Part shown: one piece after another, positions 23,087-34,154 of the stretch
How positions within the stretch are numbered: position 1 is the stretch's first letter
Layout: each line of letters begins with the position of its first letter
Assembly: GCA_026122225.1 (NCBI GenBank)
Contig: JANEZZ010002354.1
Span: 372,001 to 436,000, forward strand
Origin: Heloderma charlesbogerti
Taxonomy: Eukaryota; Chordata; Lepidosauria; Squamata; Helodermatidae
Direction of reading: 5' to 3'
DNA: 64,000 bases
Notes under the pieces: generated by a model
The model's input: only the letters and a program-made list of their open reading frames with translations
Database searches by the model: none
What the model was told of the DNA's origin: nothing
Made by a program: the position numbers and the translations under genes

Positions 23087-23865
23087 CAGCTTAGGCTGGT
23101 ATACCAACTACGCCCTTATCTGGACAGAGATAGCCTAGCTACAGTTATCCATGCTCTGATAACTTCTCATCTGGATTACTGCAATGCATTATATGTGGGG
23201 CTGCCTTTGAAAACGGTCCGGAAACTTCAGCTGGTCCAAAATAGGGCAGCAAGATTGTTAACAGGGACTGGCCTGCGAGCTCATATTACGCCAGTACTTT
23301 TCCAGCTGCACTGGCTGCCAGTCCATTTCCGGGCCCGATTCAAAGTGCTGGTGTTAACATTCAAAGCCCTTAACGGCTTGGGGCCAGGTTACCTGAAGGA
23401 TCGCCTCCTCCCATATGTGCCTGCCCAGACCTTAAGATCATCAGCGGCCCTTCTCCGTGAGCCCCTGCCAAAGGAAGTGAGGCGGGTGGCTACTAGGAGG
23501 AGGGCTTTTTCTGCTGTGGCACCCCGGCTCTGGAATGAGCTCCCTAGTGAGGTTCGCCTGGTGCCTACATTGTATTCCTTTCGGCGCCAGGTGAAGACCT
23601 TTTTATTTTCCCAGGTATTTTAGCATTTTAGCTTTCTAAATTTTTAGCTTTGCTGTTTTAAATCTGTATTTTAAACTCCTGCACTGCTGCTAGGTTTTAT
23701 TGTGGTTGTATTGTTATATTGTGGTTTTAATGTTCTATATATTTTAAATTGTTTTATTGTGTGTTTCGTTTTAATTTTTGTGAACCGCCTAGAGAGCTTC
23801 GGCTATTGGGTGGTATAGAAATGAAATAAATAAAATAAATAATAAATAAAATAAAGTAGAATAAA
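23087..23865 (+). mobile_element. L2-type LINE, 5'-truncated, C-terminal ORF intact
   Basis: A single frame runs from QLRLVYQLRPYLDRDSL through SHLDYCNALYVG, QNRAARLLTGT and LHWLPV to RRRAFSAVAPRLWNELPSEV, stopping at 23623. This is the region after the RT catalytic core at the end of the L2 ORF. The 3' UTR ends GAACCGCCTAGAGAGCTTCG, GCTATTGGGTGGTATAG and an AATAAA-rich tail. Low decay suggests a fairly recent copy. A short AAAGTA repeat on both sides may be the target duplication. Confidence 0.88.
23195..23623 (+). pseudogene. L2-type ORF2 C-terminal fragment
   Basis: An open fragment of 142 codons, starting at an internal Met of the LINE frame. It contains RKLQLVQNRAARLL and WNELPSEVRLVP. 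It lacks endonuclease and the RT YXDD core because the element is 5' truncated, so it cannot encode an active enzyme. Its frame also extends upstream to about 23087. Confidence 0.85.
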
Positions 23866-24010
23866 CCTTAGCTCCCAAAGTTCAGGCATGGGTTTATTCA
23901 AAAGTGGAAACTTTCAGCCTCTTCCCCTTGCACACAAACAGGGGAGGATGTGCAAGCCCAAGGTTCACTGAGGATTTTTCTCATAACTCCAAACCATGAT
24001 ATATGAACCA

Positions 24011-25230
24011 GGCCTCTTCCTGTACGTTGTGTTGAAAGTGAAACATGGGCACATTTCTAGACCTGTGGTAGTTCTACTGCGTCTAGAGATTTTCTAAGCC
24101 AAGAACACTGCTGGAGTCTAATACTGTGTCACATTACTAATGTACTCAGAGTAAACACACTTGTAGGAAACAGCTATAGTTCAAGGCTACCCTTTAAAAA
24201 AAAACCTGAATGTTTCATCAGTCTTAGCACAAGAACTAAGAGAAATAACATTCTGTCTCATATTTTACCAAGCTTCAAAAGAACAATGTCCCATTGAGTA
24301 AAATTCAGTAGCATTCTGTAAACATTAATTTGAGGAAATCAATAAGCTCTGTGAGCTAGAGGCATATTACAAGATAAACTGGCCAGAGAGCTAGTTGGTC
24401 AAACAGATTTTAGTTTTCTCGGCCAGATAAAGATAGTTTCAAAATGGGGCTAACGTGTCGCAACCAAGGTTTGAAAGCTATGTGGCCTTCAAACAGTCTG
24501 CTTGTTCCTACTACAAAGCTGGACAAACATACTTTAAATATGATAAGACTAGGTCAGGACTGGTTTGCCGAGCAGTTTTATATAAAAGTAGAATTGTTAG
24601 ACTGGGAGGACTTCCCATGAAATTAAATCTAGCAATAAACAAATTCAAGAGCTCAGGCTGTCCCCATGCCTTGAGATGTTATAATATTAACAAGGAAGCA
24701 TCTTTTATTTTTAATAGCAAAGAGTTTACGGACCCAAGCCATCTTTATTCATGCCAACCTGGTGGGCAACATGTTGTCTTGCCAAACAGAAAAGCTCAGA
24801 CCTCTTGTGGATTTGAGATCAGAGGTCTCTGGTTGGTGAAAACTGCTCACGTTGCAGAGCTAAACCTTGCAAGGTCATGTCAATGGGAGGTAAACAGGTT
24901 GGGGGAGGGAGGCTGGCAGTCTTCTCCTTAGATGCTGCAATAGGAATCTCTCTTATGGTGTATTAGGGCAACTGCTTATAACTTCTACAGCACAAAGTGC
25001 AAGAGCCGCAGCATAAAGATTTGCTCTGGGAATGTGGCATTCAAAGGGACACCCCTATACCCGCAGTCATGGCCAGAGGGTTGTAATAGCCAACTGAGAG
25101 GAAGAGTAGCAAGACATCCAAGAGCTAAGCCCTCTTGTGGTCCTCCGCCCAAACCTACAGGATTTGGGTTGTCCTGTTCATCTGCAATCTAGCTTAGGGG
25201 TACTGCTTATAAATGTTAGTTTGGTCCATG
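24011..25230. other. Intron stretch, nothing recognised
   Basis: A 158-codon frame (24455-24931, plus) has no recognisable domain, no LINE motif and no splice logic. I regard it as chance. No repeat family identified. Confidence 0.4.
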
Positions 25231-25235
25231 TGTCG

Positions 25236-25277
25236 GGCACCCATGGGTGCCATTTTTGAATGGCATCCATGGGTGCC
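25236..25277. repeat. Palindrome inside a palindrome
   Basis: GGCACCCATGGGTGCC (25236-25251) is a perfect 16-bp palindrome. It also forms the left arm of a 19-bp inverted repeat (25236-25254 against 25259-25277, 18/19) with a 4-base loop. Confidence 0.95.
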
Positions 25278-25279
25278 TG

Positions 25280-25490
25280 GCTTGCCATGTTGTGCGAACC
25301 CAGGAGACAGGGGTTGTCTGAGGGTTAGACAACCCTCAAATAACCCATGGCTCATTTTAGGATTGTCTAACCATCAAACAACTCCTGCCGCCTGGGTTCA
25401 CGTGACACAACAAGCCACAGCAAGCTGGGTACCTGCAGGTGCAGCCCCTGCAGGTAAATTAAGCCATGGTGGGCTGTTGTGACATGCAAA
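25280..25490. repeat. GTTTAACCC/GTGCGAACCTGG dispersed repeat
   Basis: TTGTGCGAACCCAGG on the left and GCCTGGGTTCACGTGAC within, and inverted GGGTTAGACAACCCTC-type arms. Related to 10630-10740 and 53330-53560. Confidence 0.5.
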
Positions 25491-26094
25491 TAGGTCCACT
25501 ATGTCATCAGTTCAACCCCTTTCGCAGAGCATATTCTTGACCTGGTGCTGTGTATGAGCCTGGAGGCTTGGAATTTCTCTGTGACCCCATTCTCCTGGTC
25601 AGACAACTTCCTGGAGAAGTTTAGATGAGTAGTGGCTATTCCCCTTTGCAGAGGTGGTGGATTAATTAAAATGGCCAGTCCCAGTAGACTTATGGAATCC
25701 AAGAGATTTCTGAATGCTCTTGGGGAACTTCTGGTTAACGTGAGTAGCACTCCTGTTGAGGCTATGGTCTCTCTATGGTATGGTGTGACTAAACAGGGTA
25801 TTGACCTATGAGCTGTGCAATAGGCCAGACAATGACTAGAGCACAGAAGGTGTGAATTGCACAGGGGTATGACGGAAAACAAGTGAGAGCACATTATTGC
25901 GCCTACTTTGTGGCAGTGTTGGCAGCAAGTTGTCATATCTCTCTACGTGTGTTGCATCCCTGAGTAGGTGTCCAGCAGAGCTTTTCTGGGTGGTGAACAC
26001 GTTGTTAAAATCAGACCTAGGTAAGGATGTAGTGGAACCCTCAGAAACCTGCTGTTAGTAAGGCAATAAAGTTGTTCATACCAACTTTGAAGAC

Positions 26095-26350
26095 ATCAGT
26101 ATTAATACAAAACCAACAAAGAGCCTTGTGGCACCTTAAAGACTAACACATTTATTCTGGCATAAGCTTTTGTGGACTATAGGCCACTTCATTAGATTCA
26201 TGGGGTGTTATGGAGACTTTAATATTTTTTATACAGGACTTATGGTGGTGGGAGGAGGGAAGAATGGTAAACAGTGAGGTCAGAAGGAAACTCAGTGCAG
26301 AAAGTACTGATGAAAACACTGAAAGTACAGTATCAATACACTTTTAGTGG
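26095..26350. repeat. GAGCCTTGTGGCACCTTAAAG dispersed repeat
   Basis: GAGCCTTGTGGCACCTTAAA, GACTAACACATTTATTCTGG, CATAAGCTTTTGTGGACTA and CCACTTCATTAGATTCATGG form a repeat I recognise as widespread in sauropsid genomes, but I cannot name its class. It sits inside the L2 copy. Confidence 0.55.
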
Positions 26351-26708
26351 AGGTGTCTACCATTCCATCTAGTCTGACTGCATGGGATTCATTTCAGTTG
26401 ATGTGGCCTGAGGATATGGACGAATTGGAGGGGTGAGGCCCAACCATCTGTATTCTTGACCCTTGCCTGTCTTACCTATTACAAAGGAGTAGGGGAGGAA
26501 GGGGTTGATTGGGTGGGTCCAAGAAGTATTCAATGCCTCTCTGCGAAAAAAGGCAGTTGTGTGGCTATTCCTTAAGAAATCCTCTTTGGACCCTGAAGAT
26601 TTTAACAGCTATTGTGCAGTCGCTGATGTCCCCCTTTTCGTCAAGGTCTTAGAGAGGGCGGTGGAGGCTCAACTCCAGATGCTGTCGGAGGAAGCTGATT
26701 ATCTAGAT

Positions 26709-26843
26709 CAGGGGTACGCAACCTGATGCCCTCCAGATGGCCTGGACTAAACTCTCATAATCCCTGCCCATTAGCCATGCTGGCTGGGGGTGATGGGAAT
26801 TGTAGTACACAGCATCTGGAGGGCACCAGGTTGCCTACTTCTG
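26709..26843. mobile_element. hAT-like ~130-bp MITE inside L2
   Basis: Ends CAGGGGTACGCAACCTG and CAGGTTGCCTACTTCTG are inverted. Flanks ATCTAGAT (26701-26708) and ATCAAGAC (26844-26851) match 6/8. The L2 protein frame is continuous across the insertion site (EADYLD / TFQSGF). Confidence 0.82.
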
Positions 26844-26894
26844 ATCAAGACACATTTCAATCTGGCTTTGCATATGAAAATGTAGAGGAAAAGC

Positions 26895-27635
26895 TATTTC
26901 CAAAACAAAATGCATGAACAGGGTTTTGGGGTGGCACTGAGCAAATCAGGCATCCATACCAGTTGTAGGGGTTGCTACCTGCCCACCCCCATATGACACA
27001 TACTGTCTGGTTTGCTTAGGGATGCCTCCATCCCACCACATGGTAAGTCTAAATCATTATGGCTGCAGTCCAATCCCCCTTACGTAGAAGTAAATGCCAC
27101 TGAACTTAAATAGGAGTCACGTCTGAGTAGAAATGCATAGGTTTGTTCTGTAATTGTGGCAAAGGCTGCAATCAGGATTACAGTATTTAATAATTTTAAA
27201 TTCCTCCATTTTAAATTATCCCTGCAGTCTTAGATGATTACTCAGATGTTGTCACCTCTTTGGATGAAGAGTTCTGGATTCTAGGGAGGGGGACAACCAG
27301 CCCCAAGCTTAAAACAGCATAGACTTCACATGCTACACCTTTCTATTTCTTTTGCAACACTTCCTCTTTTGCCTGCATTCATGAAAGCATACAGTCATGC
27401 AGATACCCTTCTCCTGGCTTGCTAATACCATATCACAGTACAACATGGTTATACTGATGCTTTAGTGTGAATAGTCTTATCAGCATTTTATAAATGTCCC
27501 TGTAATGGTGAACACACAGTTACCACACCCACATTATGTTATAAAAGGGAAGAGTAATTTTTCAAGGATTCTTCAAATAGCCCAACAGATGGAGCAGGAT
27601 ATGCACAGTTAAAATATTAGTAAGGGTATCTAGAT
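26895..27635. other. Intron stretch with one short repeat
   Basis: 27060-27150 is a partial TGCAATCCTA-type repeat (GCAGTCCAATCC, GTCTGAGTAGAAATGCATAG). Nothing else recognised. Confidence 0.45.
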
Positions 27636-27639
27636 GGGT

Positions 27640-27850
27640 TGGCTTCCCACACTATAAAAATACTTTGGTCTATCCATGACTATTAACCATGATAGCTAGA
27701 AACAAAGCCTCCATATTCAAAAGTAGTATATCTCCAATTTTCAACAACAGCAGATGACCATATCTAACACGTCTTACTTGTGCACTCCCAAGCAGAGACA
27801 TCTGCCTGGCCATTATTGGAGACAGAATGCTCCATTAGCTATAGAGTAGG
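27640..27850 (+). mobile_element. CR1 LINE 3' tail, cut by a BovB insertion
   Basis: ATTAACCATGATAGCTAGAA, AAGCCTCCATATTCAAAAG, ATCTGCCTGGCCATTATTGG and GACAGAATGCTCCATTAG follow the CR1 tail also seen at 21770-21990. The usual end (ACTAGATGG...) is replaced by BovB sequence. Confidence 0.65.
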
Positions 27851-27852
27851 GC

Positions 27853-28919
27853 CTTTGATTGTGTGGATCACAACAAACTGTAGCAAATTCTTAAAGAGAT
27901 GGGAGTACCAGACCACCTTCCCTGTCTCCTGAGAAACCTGTACGAGGGTCAAGAGGCAACAGTAAGAACCGGACATGGAACAACCGATTGGTTCAAAATT
28001 GGGAAAGGAGTACGACAAGGCTGCTATTGTCGCCCTGCTTAATTAATTTATATGCAGAGTACATCACGAGAAACACCGGGTTGGATGAATCACAGGTCGG
28101 AATTAAGATTGCCGGGAGAATTATCAACAACTTCAGATACGCAGACGATACCACCCTAATGGCAGAAAGCGAAGAGGATCTAAAGAGCCTCTTGTTGAGG
28201 GTGAAAGTGGAGAGTGCAAAAACTGGTTTGAAACTCAACATTAAAAAAACTAAGATCATGGCATCTAGCCCCATCACTTCCTGGCATACAGAAGGGGAAG
28301 AAATGGAAGCAGTGACAGATTTTATTTTCTTGGGCTCCAAGATCACTGCAGACAGTGACTGTAGCCATGAAATTAAAAGACGCTTGCTCCTTGGGGGGAA
28401 AGCTATGGCAAACCTAGACAGCATAGTAAGAAGCAGAGACATCACCTTGCTGACAAAGGTCCATATAATCAAAGCTATGGTTTTCCCAGTAGCAACGTAT
28501 GGCTGTAAGAGTTGGACTGTATGGAAGGCGGAGCGCCGAAGAATTGATGCTTTCAAACTGTGGTGCTGGAGAAGACGCTTACGAGTCCCCTGGACTGCAA
28601 GGAGGTCAAATCAATCAATCCTAAAGGAAATCAACCCTGCCTGCGCATTGGAAGGACAGATACTGAAGCTCAAGCTCAAATATTTTGTCCACCTAATGTG
28701 AAGAGAAAAGTCACTGGAAAAAGACCCTGATGCTGGGAAAGATTGAAGGCAACAGGAGAAGGGGACGGCAGAGGATGAGTTGGCTAGATAGCATCACCGA
28801 TGCAATGGATATGAACTTGAGCACACTCCGGGAGAGAGTGGAGGACAGGAAATCCTGGCGTGCTATGATCCATGGGGTGACAAAGAGTCGGACACGACTT
28901 AACGACTGAACAACAACAA
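27853..28919 (+). mobile_element. BovB (RTE), 5'-truncated
   Basis: Begins within the RT domain (FDCVDHNKL) and runs to the BovB 3' end GAGTCGGACACGACTTAACG plus a CAA-rich tail. It is colinear with 47276-48344 of the full-length copy. A short indel near 28020 (GGCTGCTATTGTCGCC versus GGCTGCATATTGTCGCC) shifts frame, and YADD (RYADDTTLMAE) is preserved. Confidence 0.93.
27988..28701 (+). pseudogene. BovB RT C-terminal fragment
   Basis: A 237-codon frame with NLYAEYI, the RT catalytic RYADDTTLMAE, LNIKKTKIMASS, FLGSKITADSDCSHEI, TYGCKSWT and RVPWTARRSNQSIL. It ends at CACCTAATGTGA, where CGA has probably become TGA, as in the other BovB copy. There is no endonuclease, so it cannot be active. 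Confidence 0.9.
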
Positions 28920-29431
28920 CAAGGGCTGTGCACCGCTTCAGCCTGAGGCCCGAGTCGAAGTCAGCCACTTCGGGCCCCTTCTGAGGCAAAGTGGGCACGA
29001 AGCAACCCGAAGTGGGTCGGAGACTCTCCGAAGCACTTTGGTGCAACTTGGAGCTTTGGCACCCCAGACCAGCCATGCTGGCACCTCCAGCTCCTTACCT
29101 GAGCCATCAGTGTTGCCGCTACTGCTGCCTCCGCTGCCACAGCCTCTGCTTCTAAAAATGGCAACTCCCTGCAACAAAAGCTGGCACACATCTGGGGCTC
29201 AGGAACTGATGGCAGCGATGACAGCAGTGGCGGTGGCCCAGGTAAGGAGCTAGGAGTTTGCATGGGGGCATCAGGGCCCCCCGAAGTGGGCAGGCCATCC
29301 GAATCCCACTTTGGGTTCAGGGCCAAGTCGGGTCAGGGCCCCCCCGAATCCGCCCGAGCTGAATTGGCCCTGCCTCGGAAGCCACGAAGCAGCTTCCGAG
29401 TCAGATCAGGGGGGTCATGCACAGCCCTACT
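28920..29431. mobile_element. AGGGCTGTGCA-ended GC-rich element
   Basis: Left end AAGGGCTGTGCACCGC and right end CATGCACAGCCCTA are inverted. The GC-rich interior has repeated CGAAGTGGG/CCCACTT blocks. It abuts the BovB tail. No convincing target duplication. Probably hAT-like. Confidence 0.6.
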
Positions 29432-29529
29432 GTAGAGTTCTAATCTTCTATGACAGTTTTTAGACATGGCTTTGCTGCAATCTCCAAAATAAATTCTTCT
29501 CAAATAAATTATCCCAGAATATGTTCAGA

Positions 29530-29675
29530 TGAGCGTTTAAACTGTTTTATCTGCTGCTTCTCAACTGCTGGTTTTTATTGCGATTTGGTGTTATGGTATT
29601 GATTTTATTGTGAACTACTTTGGAAACCATTTGGCTGAAGCGCGGTACACAAATGTATAAAACAAACAACCATGT
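29530..29675 (+). mobile_element. L2-type LINE 3' end (old)
   Basis: T-rich sequence, then TTGTGAACTACTTTGGAAACC, GCTGAAGCGCGGTACACAAA and ATAAAACAAAC. Confidence 0.6.
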
Positions 29676-29754
29676 CTGGGAGCAGCCAGAAGATTCAGGA
29701 TTTTGTTACTTGTTAGGTGAGCTTTTTGTCTTGCACCTTCACTAGTTCCCACAC

Positions 29755-29899
29755 CAACCTTCCCCAACCTGGTGCTTCCCAGCTGTGTTGCACTAAAACC
29801 CCCATCATCCCTAGCCAGCATGACCCATAGCAATGCTGGCTTGGGTGATGGGAGTTGTAGACCAAGATATGTGGAAGGAAGCAGGTTAGGGGAAGGCTG
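29755..29899. mobile_element. hAT-like ~130-bp MITE
   Basis: CAACCTTCCCCAACCTGG and the right end GCAGGTTAGGGGAAGGCTG are inverted. Flanks TCCCACAC and CCCTCCAC match 5/8, a weak duplication. Confidence 0.75.
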
Positions 29900-30820
29900 C
29901 CCTCCACCAATTCCCCTTTACTACTTGTGGTGGGCAAAACTGGAGTTTTTGCTAGTGCAGGCAGGAGAGGAGGCTGTAATGACTGCATCCTCTTTTGTTG
30001 CTGCTATTAAGCTTTTAAAAGATATGGGTGAGATCTATGGATTAATCCTACCTAGAGAAGCCCTTTTAAGAGTCAGGGCTTTTCACACATCTCACTCTGG
30101 CATATGGATGTTCACAAAGCTCTTGCAGGCCTGGCTGATCTTCCTGTAATTCCCTCCTCCGGCCACAGACAAAGACAGGGCCCCACCTGGAACCAATTAT
30201 TATTAGGTTATCACAATGGTTCAACAAAATCCAAAGGAAACCTCACCACCTTCTCACCATGCAATCTCCATCTTGCTTGTGTTTATGAGATGCAGATGAC
30301 ATAAAATTGGCTCAGGGCCTGATACTACTATTCAACAATTAGCTGGGTGCTAAACTTTGTATATTCCATGGGAAGAGACATATTCCCTGCATAGGACCAT
30401 ACAATCTAATTAAGATTGGAAAGGGCATGGTAAGTAAGGGGAAAAAGAAGCTTGATTTTAAGAAGTTGTTAAATTTGGATTTGGTATAGATAAGAACGCT
30501 AACCCAAGCAGTACATGGGATGCTTTGCAGAAGAAATGGCTTCTGTGGAAGAAAGGGAGTTGGCTTTGGCTTGCAAGCCTGTGGGAGGAGCTGTCCTGGG
30601 ACATAATAGAGCAGAGAGAGCAATAAAGGAGAGAAGAAGAAGAAAAGGATATTCTGCTAGAGGTGGCAGTTCTTAAAATGTGAAGCACTAGGAGCAGGAG
30701 CTTGAAGCTAACGAAGAAAGTGACAGGAAGCCACAACAATGGGAGAAAGTTTTGTGTATAGCAAACACCATCTGAATCACAGAAATAGTACATAGCAGCT
30801 CACAGCACGCAATACAACTT
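29900..30820. other. Intron stretch, nothing recognised
   Basis: May contain very old repeat debris (29940-30300), but no family is identifiable. Confidence 0.35.
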
Positions 30821-30824
30821 GGAA

Positions 30825-30925
30825 GTCGCTAGTTAAAAACTCAGCTCAGCCAGTAACTCATTGGGTGGCCTGAGGCATGCCATTATTTCTCAGCCATTTG
30901 CAAGATGGGGATATGAACATTAGCC
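30825..30925 (+). mobile_element. MIR-like SINE fragment
   Basis: CAGCCAGTAACTCATTGGGT, GGCCTGAGGCATGCCATTA and ATTTGCAAGATGGGGATATG are in MIR core order. Confidence 0.55.
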
Positions 30926-30929
30926 ACCA

Positions 30930-32599
30930 GCTCAGCACTCCCAAGACAATATTCATTGGGGGGAGGGGGAATGGTGCTGCAAATGTACAGTAGCAGCTGG
31001 ATGAGTATAGTAACCCCCTGTCATTTTCTAACACCTCTTCAGTGTTTTGATCAGACGGCTTAGCTATGCTGCTCCTCATTCATACTTCTTCTAATCTTTC
31101 TCTTCTCCCACATTCCTGCTTTGCCATTGTACAACCACAATGTATGAAAGGGATCCAGAGGCTAGGCCTTGTTGGCTATGCCAATGTCCATATTGCTTAA
31201 TGGCCACCTTTGCCTAGCATCTCAATGTGTGAGAAAAGTGTGGGTTGCTCTACTCATTATGGAAGGCTTTTTCCAGAAGTGAAATGAGCCTCATGAACCC
31301 AATGATGGGCCAGGGTGAAATCAGAGGAGAGGGGCAGCATTATGAGGGTCACAGGCAAAGCTTTTCTATCTTTCCTGTAGCTTGGGTGGTTTCCTCCCTC
31401 GATTATTCTGCTGTTACAAGGCCTGTCTCTTCTATCACAGCAGAAAGCCAACTTGGCTCTCGGAAGAGTCTGGAGTGAAACACTTAGGTGCTTGATACTA
31501 TCAGAAAAGATAAAGCAATAAATAGCACAGTGAAAATGGATATGGAGCACTACAGTAGATTATATTTACGAACTTTAATAAAGCATTTCTCTGCAGTAGG
31601 ATTCTTTACATACCCCACATGGTAATATGGCATATTACAGTTGGCTATTAAATCACAAGTACAATAGATGGGCAGAGATATTATACCACGTCCTTTCCAC
31701 CAGTCCCGGTCCACATTTCTACTTTACAATATGACCTGTGTAGACATTTCTGTTCCTGGATATTCAGCTCAATCTTTCCCCAGTCTTCTATTAAATCACC
31801 TGAAGACTGAAGATTCCCAAGTCAAAAGCTAAATTGTAGCTAGTCCATTAGCAGGTGTGCTTTAATGGCAGCGGGAAAATGCAAACCAATGTCATTTGGG
31901 TGACAATATTTAATATGCAGTAAAAAATAAATAAAACCAGCCTTTGCACTCCACAAATTAAAAGAATTAAAATCAACATAGAAAAAAGGTATAACAATTT
32001 TAAGCCTTGAGTCTTCCTGTTTTAGATTTAATGGCTATTGCAAGCTACACCAGAAACTACCTACCCATCTCCTGATACAAGAGTTCTAGAGCAAGGGACA
32101 TGAATAGAAGGACAACACACACCTCAGGCTTTTCCTCAGCCTCTGAACAGGCCCTCACTGATGTTTCTGGGTTCTACTACCACGTCAGACTGCAAGTGGA
32201 GGGCTCATGTGATTAAATGTGCTTCTCTACTAAGAATTCCCTTCACATCGAAAAATAGATGTTAGGCAAAAGACTTGTAACTTAGAAAACTAGCATGCTA
32301 GGGGAAAGCTATGTGCAAGGATTTATTTATTTTTACATTGAGGAGCATTCAATTATGAATGCTCCTCAATGCCCCACCCCCCATTTTCTGAAGTAGTACA
32401 GCTCAGACCCAGGTTTACCAACTCCTTAAGACCTAAGCCTCACATATTATCAGTATTTAAACAGCAAGTTTCTCAAGCACCCCAAATGTGTTATAGGCAT
32501 TATGTAGCCATTATGACTACCAGTCCTGCGGGCTACATGCTACCTCCAGCATTAGAAGCAGCATGCCACTGAATACACTAGTACTTTCACTGAGGAATA
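30930..32599. other. Intron stretch, nothing recognised
   Basis: AT-rich, no repeat families recognised. The 31560-32350 part is the cleanest. Confidence 0.4.
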
Positions 32600-32720
32600 A
32601 CACTGCAAGAGGGGTATTTCCCTCATGTACTGCTTGTGGGCTTCCCGGAAACATCTAGTTGACATCTATGGCAAACAGGATACTGGACTAGGTATGCTGT
32701 TGGTCTGATCCAGAAGAATA
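32600..32720 (+). mobile_element. CR1 LINE 3' tail
   Basis: TGCTTGTGGGCTTCCCGGAA, GGCAAACAGGATACTGGACTA and TTGGTCTGATCCAGAAG. Confidence 0.75.
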
Positions 32721-32764
32721 TATATGTGCAGGAATACTGATAGTTCCAATGTGTTCTACTTCTA

Positions 32765-32910
32765 CAGTCCTGCGTATTACAGATAGGGTGGGGAGGCTTC
32801 TGAAGGAGAGCACCTGCCAAAGGCTACCCAGTTTGTTCATAGCTGAGCTGAGAGTTTAACGGGGGCTAGCAGCTCATATCTCATACTCTTGGCCACCCTA
32901 CTCTACCAGT
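32765..32910 (-). mobile_element. SINE/MIR-like fragment, minus strand (weak)
   Basis: CAAAGGCTACCCAGTTTG, TAGCTGAGCTGAGAGTTTAA and TGGCCACCCTACTCTACC resemble the reverse complement of the SINE at 19340, poorly conserved. Confidence 0.35.
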
Positions 32911-33765
32911 TTACACAATACCACAGATCATTTTTTTTAAACAACTTTTTCATGGTTTTGCAGGGATGCATTTAAACATGCAATGGCACAAATACTAGAG
33001 TAAACAAAATCCCAGATTCACTGTTCTTCTCTTTTCTCCATGTATGTTTCCACCTCCACGGGACATTCCAGTTTTTATTTAAATTATCAATATTACAGAA
33101 TAGGCACACCTCCACAAAAGTCTTGTAACTCTCAAAAGATCTTGCCCTATTAAGCCAAATGAAAAAGTAGTATTGTGAGCTTTGCTCCTCTATAAATGCT
33201 GCTCTGTTAGAGTATCCCCTATGGATGAACACATACCACATGATTTTATTTTTAAAGTGGAAGTTGCTTAAATATTAAGAATGATCTACCCACATTACTT
33301 ATTCTTAAGTAGAATACATTATTCTGAAATACATATTTTCAAATCTGTTACATCTTGATATCATACTGGGATATTTGCAATGGCTAGCAAATACACAGAA
33401 TTTGTTATTCTACTTTTTATAAAAAGGAAATAATTCTTTGTACAAGAGTATCCAGTGAATCTATGGCCACTAAATTTAAGTCCAGGACAAAGTCCAAAGT
33501 CACCCACTGGATCAAGCTATCTTTCAGGCTCTAACTGGCACTGGTCATAGCAAATAATGGGAAACTTCATGAAATATCTGTCATAGAACTTTATTTCCTA
33601 ATCTAACAATTTTAAAATACTGTATCAATGAACCACAACTTATTAACATCATACTAATTTTGTTTTCATAGATTTCCTATAGGTTAAATCAGTTTGTTTA
33701 TTCTTATATCAGCCCAATCTATAACCTATTTAGAACAAACTACTTCTTTTTAAAGTGATTTGCAG
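32911..33765. other. Intron stretch, nothing recognised
   Basis: AT-rich single-copy-looking sequence. Confidence 0.4.
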
Positions 33766-33950
33766 CATGCTCCTAAGTATGTTTACTCAGAAGTAAATTC
33801 CACTGAAGCCAAGCCTTAGGCTGCTATCTTGTGCACACTTACTTGGGAATAAACCCCACTGTTTACTTGGGAATAAACCCCACTGAATAAACCCCACTAA
33901 GAACCAGTGGGACTTGTATCGGAGTAAACATGCATAGGATTGCACCATTA
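33765..33950. repeat. TGCAATCCTA repeat with internal duplication
   Basis: TTTACTCAGAAGTAAATTCC, then ACTTGGGAATAAACCCCACT twice plus a third partial AATAAACCCCACT, and the end CATGCATAGGATTGCACC. Longer than other copies because of the tandem units. Confidence 0.75.
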
Positions 33951-34154
33951 GTTCCATTGTTAGAACACTGAACACCTCAACACTCCCAGAACTTGAAAAC
34001 TCAATATATGCAAGGAATAAACGCTGCTGACCGTAACAGCAAAATTAGAATATAAGTGCCAGACATTTTCTAACAACTCATTGTTTTGATTAGAAGAACT
34101 AGCTACACTGGGTCCCTGTTCTAAGGGATGGAGGAGGCAAAGCTATGGTCACTC

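Larger units (their letters stand above)
22190..24010. mobile_element. Foldback family cluster, interrupted by CR1 and L2
   Basis: Blocks related to copy A (309-720): CCTGGTTCGGACATAATCAT at 22190, GATCCTGGTTTGATATC near 22345, more at 22476-23086, and after the L2 insertion 23866-24010, ending ATATGAACCAGGCC, the inverse of GGCCTGGTTC. A CR1 tail (22388-22475: GGATGCTGGACTAGATGG, CAGGGCTCTTCTATAG) and the L2 at 23087 lie inside. Probably two overlapping copies. Confidence 0.5.
25500..26890 (+). mobile_element. L2-type LINE, EN/RT part, decayed, with two nested insertions
   Basis: Near 25520-25620 frames read ILDLVLCMSLEAW and SWSDNFLEKF (end of the endonuclease domain). 26550-26710 reads LKKSSLDPEDFNSY, then FVKVLERAVEAQLQ and EADYLDQ, the N-terminal RT motifs of L2. 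TFQSGF resumes at about 26850. An unrelated repeat (about 26090-26450) and a hAT-like MITE (26709-26843) interrupt it. Many stops. Confidence 0.75.

Noticed and set aside
24455..24931. 158-codon open frame, plus strand
   Set aside because: Longest non-LINE frame, but no domain, no repeat-protein motif and no splice or promoter context. Length is compatible with chance in 64 kb.
33841..33900. Possible satellite array
   Set aside because: Only two to three AATAAACCCCACT units inside one short repeat copy, so a local duplication and not an array.
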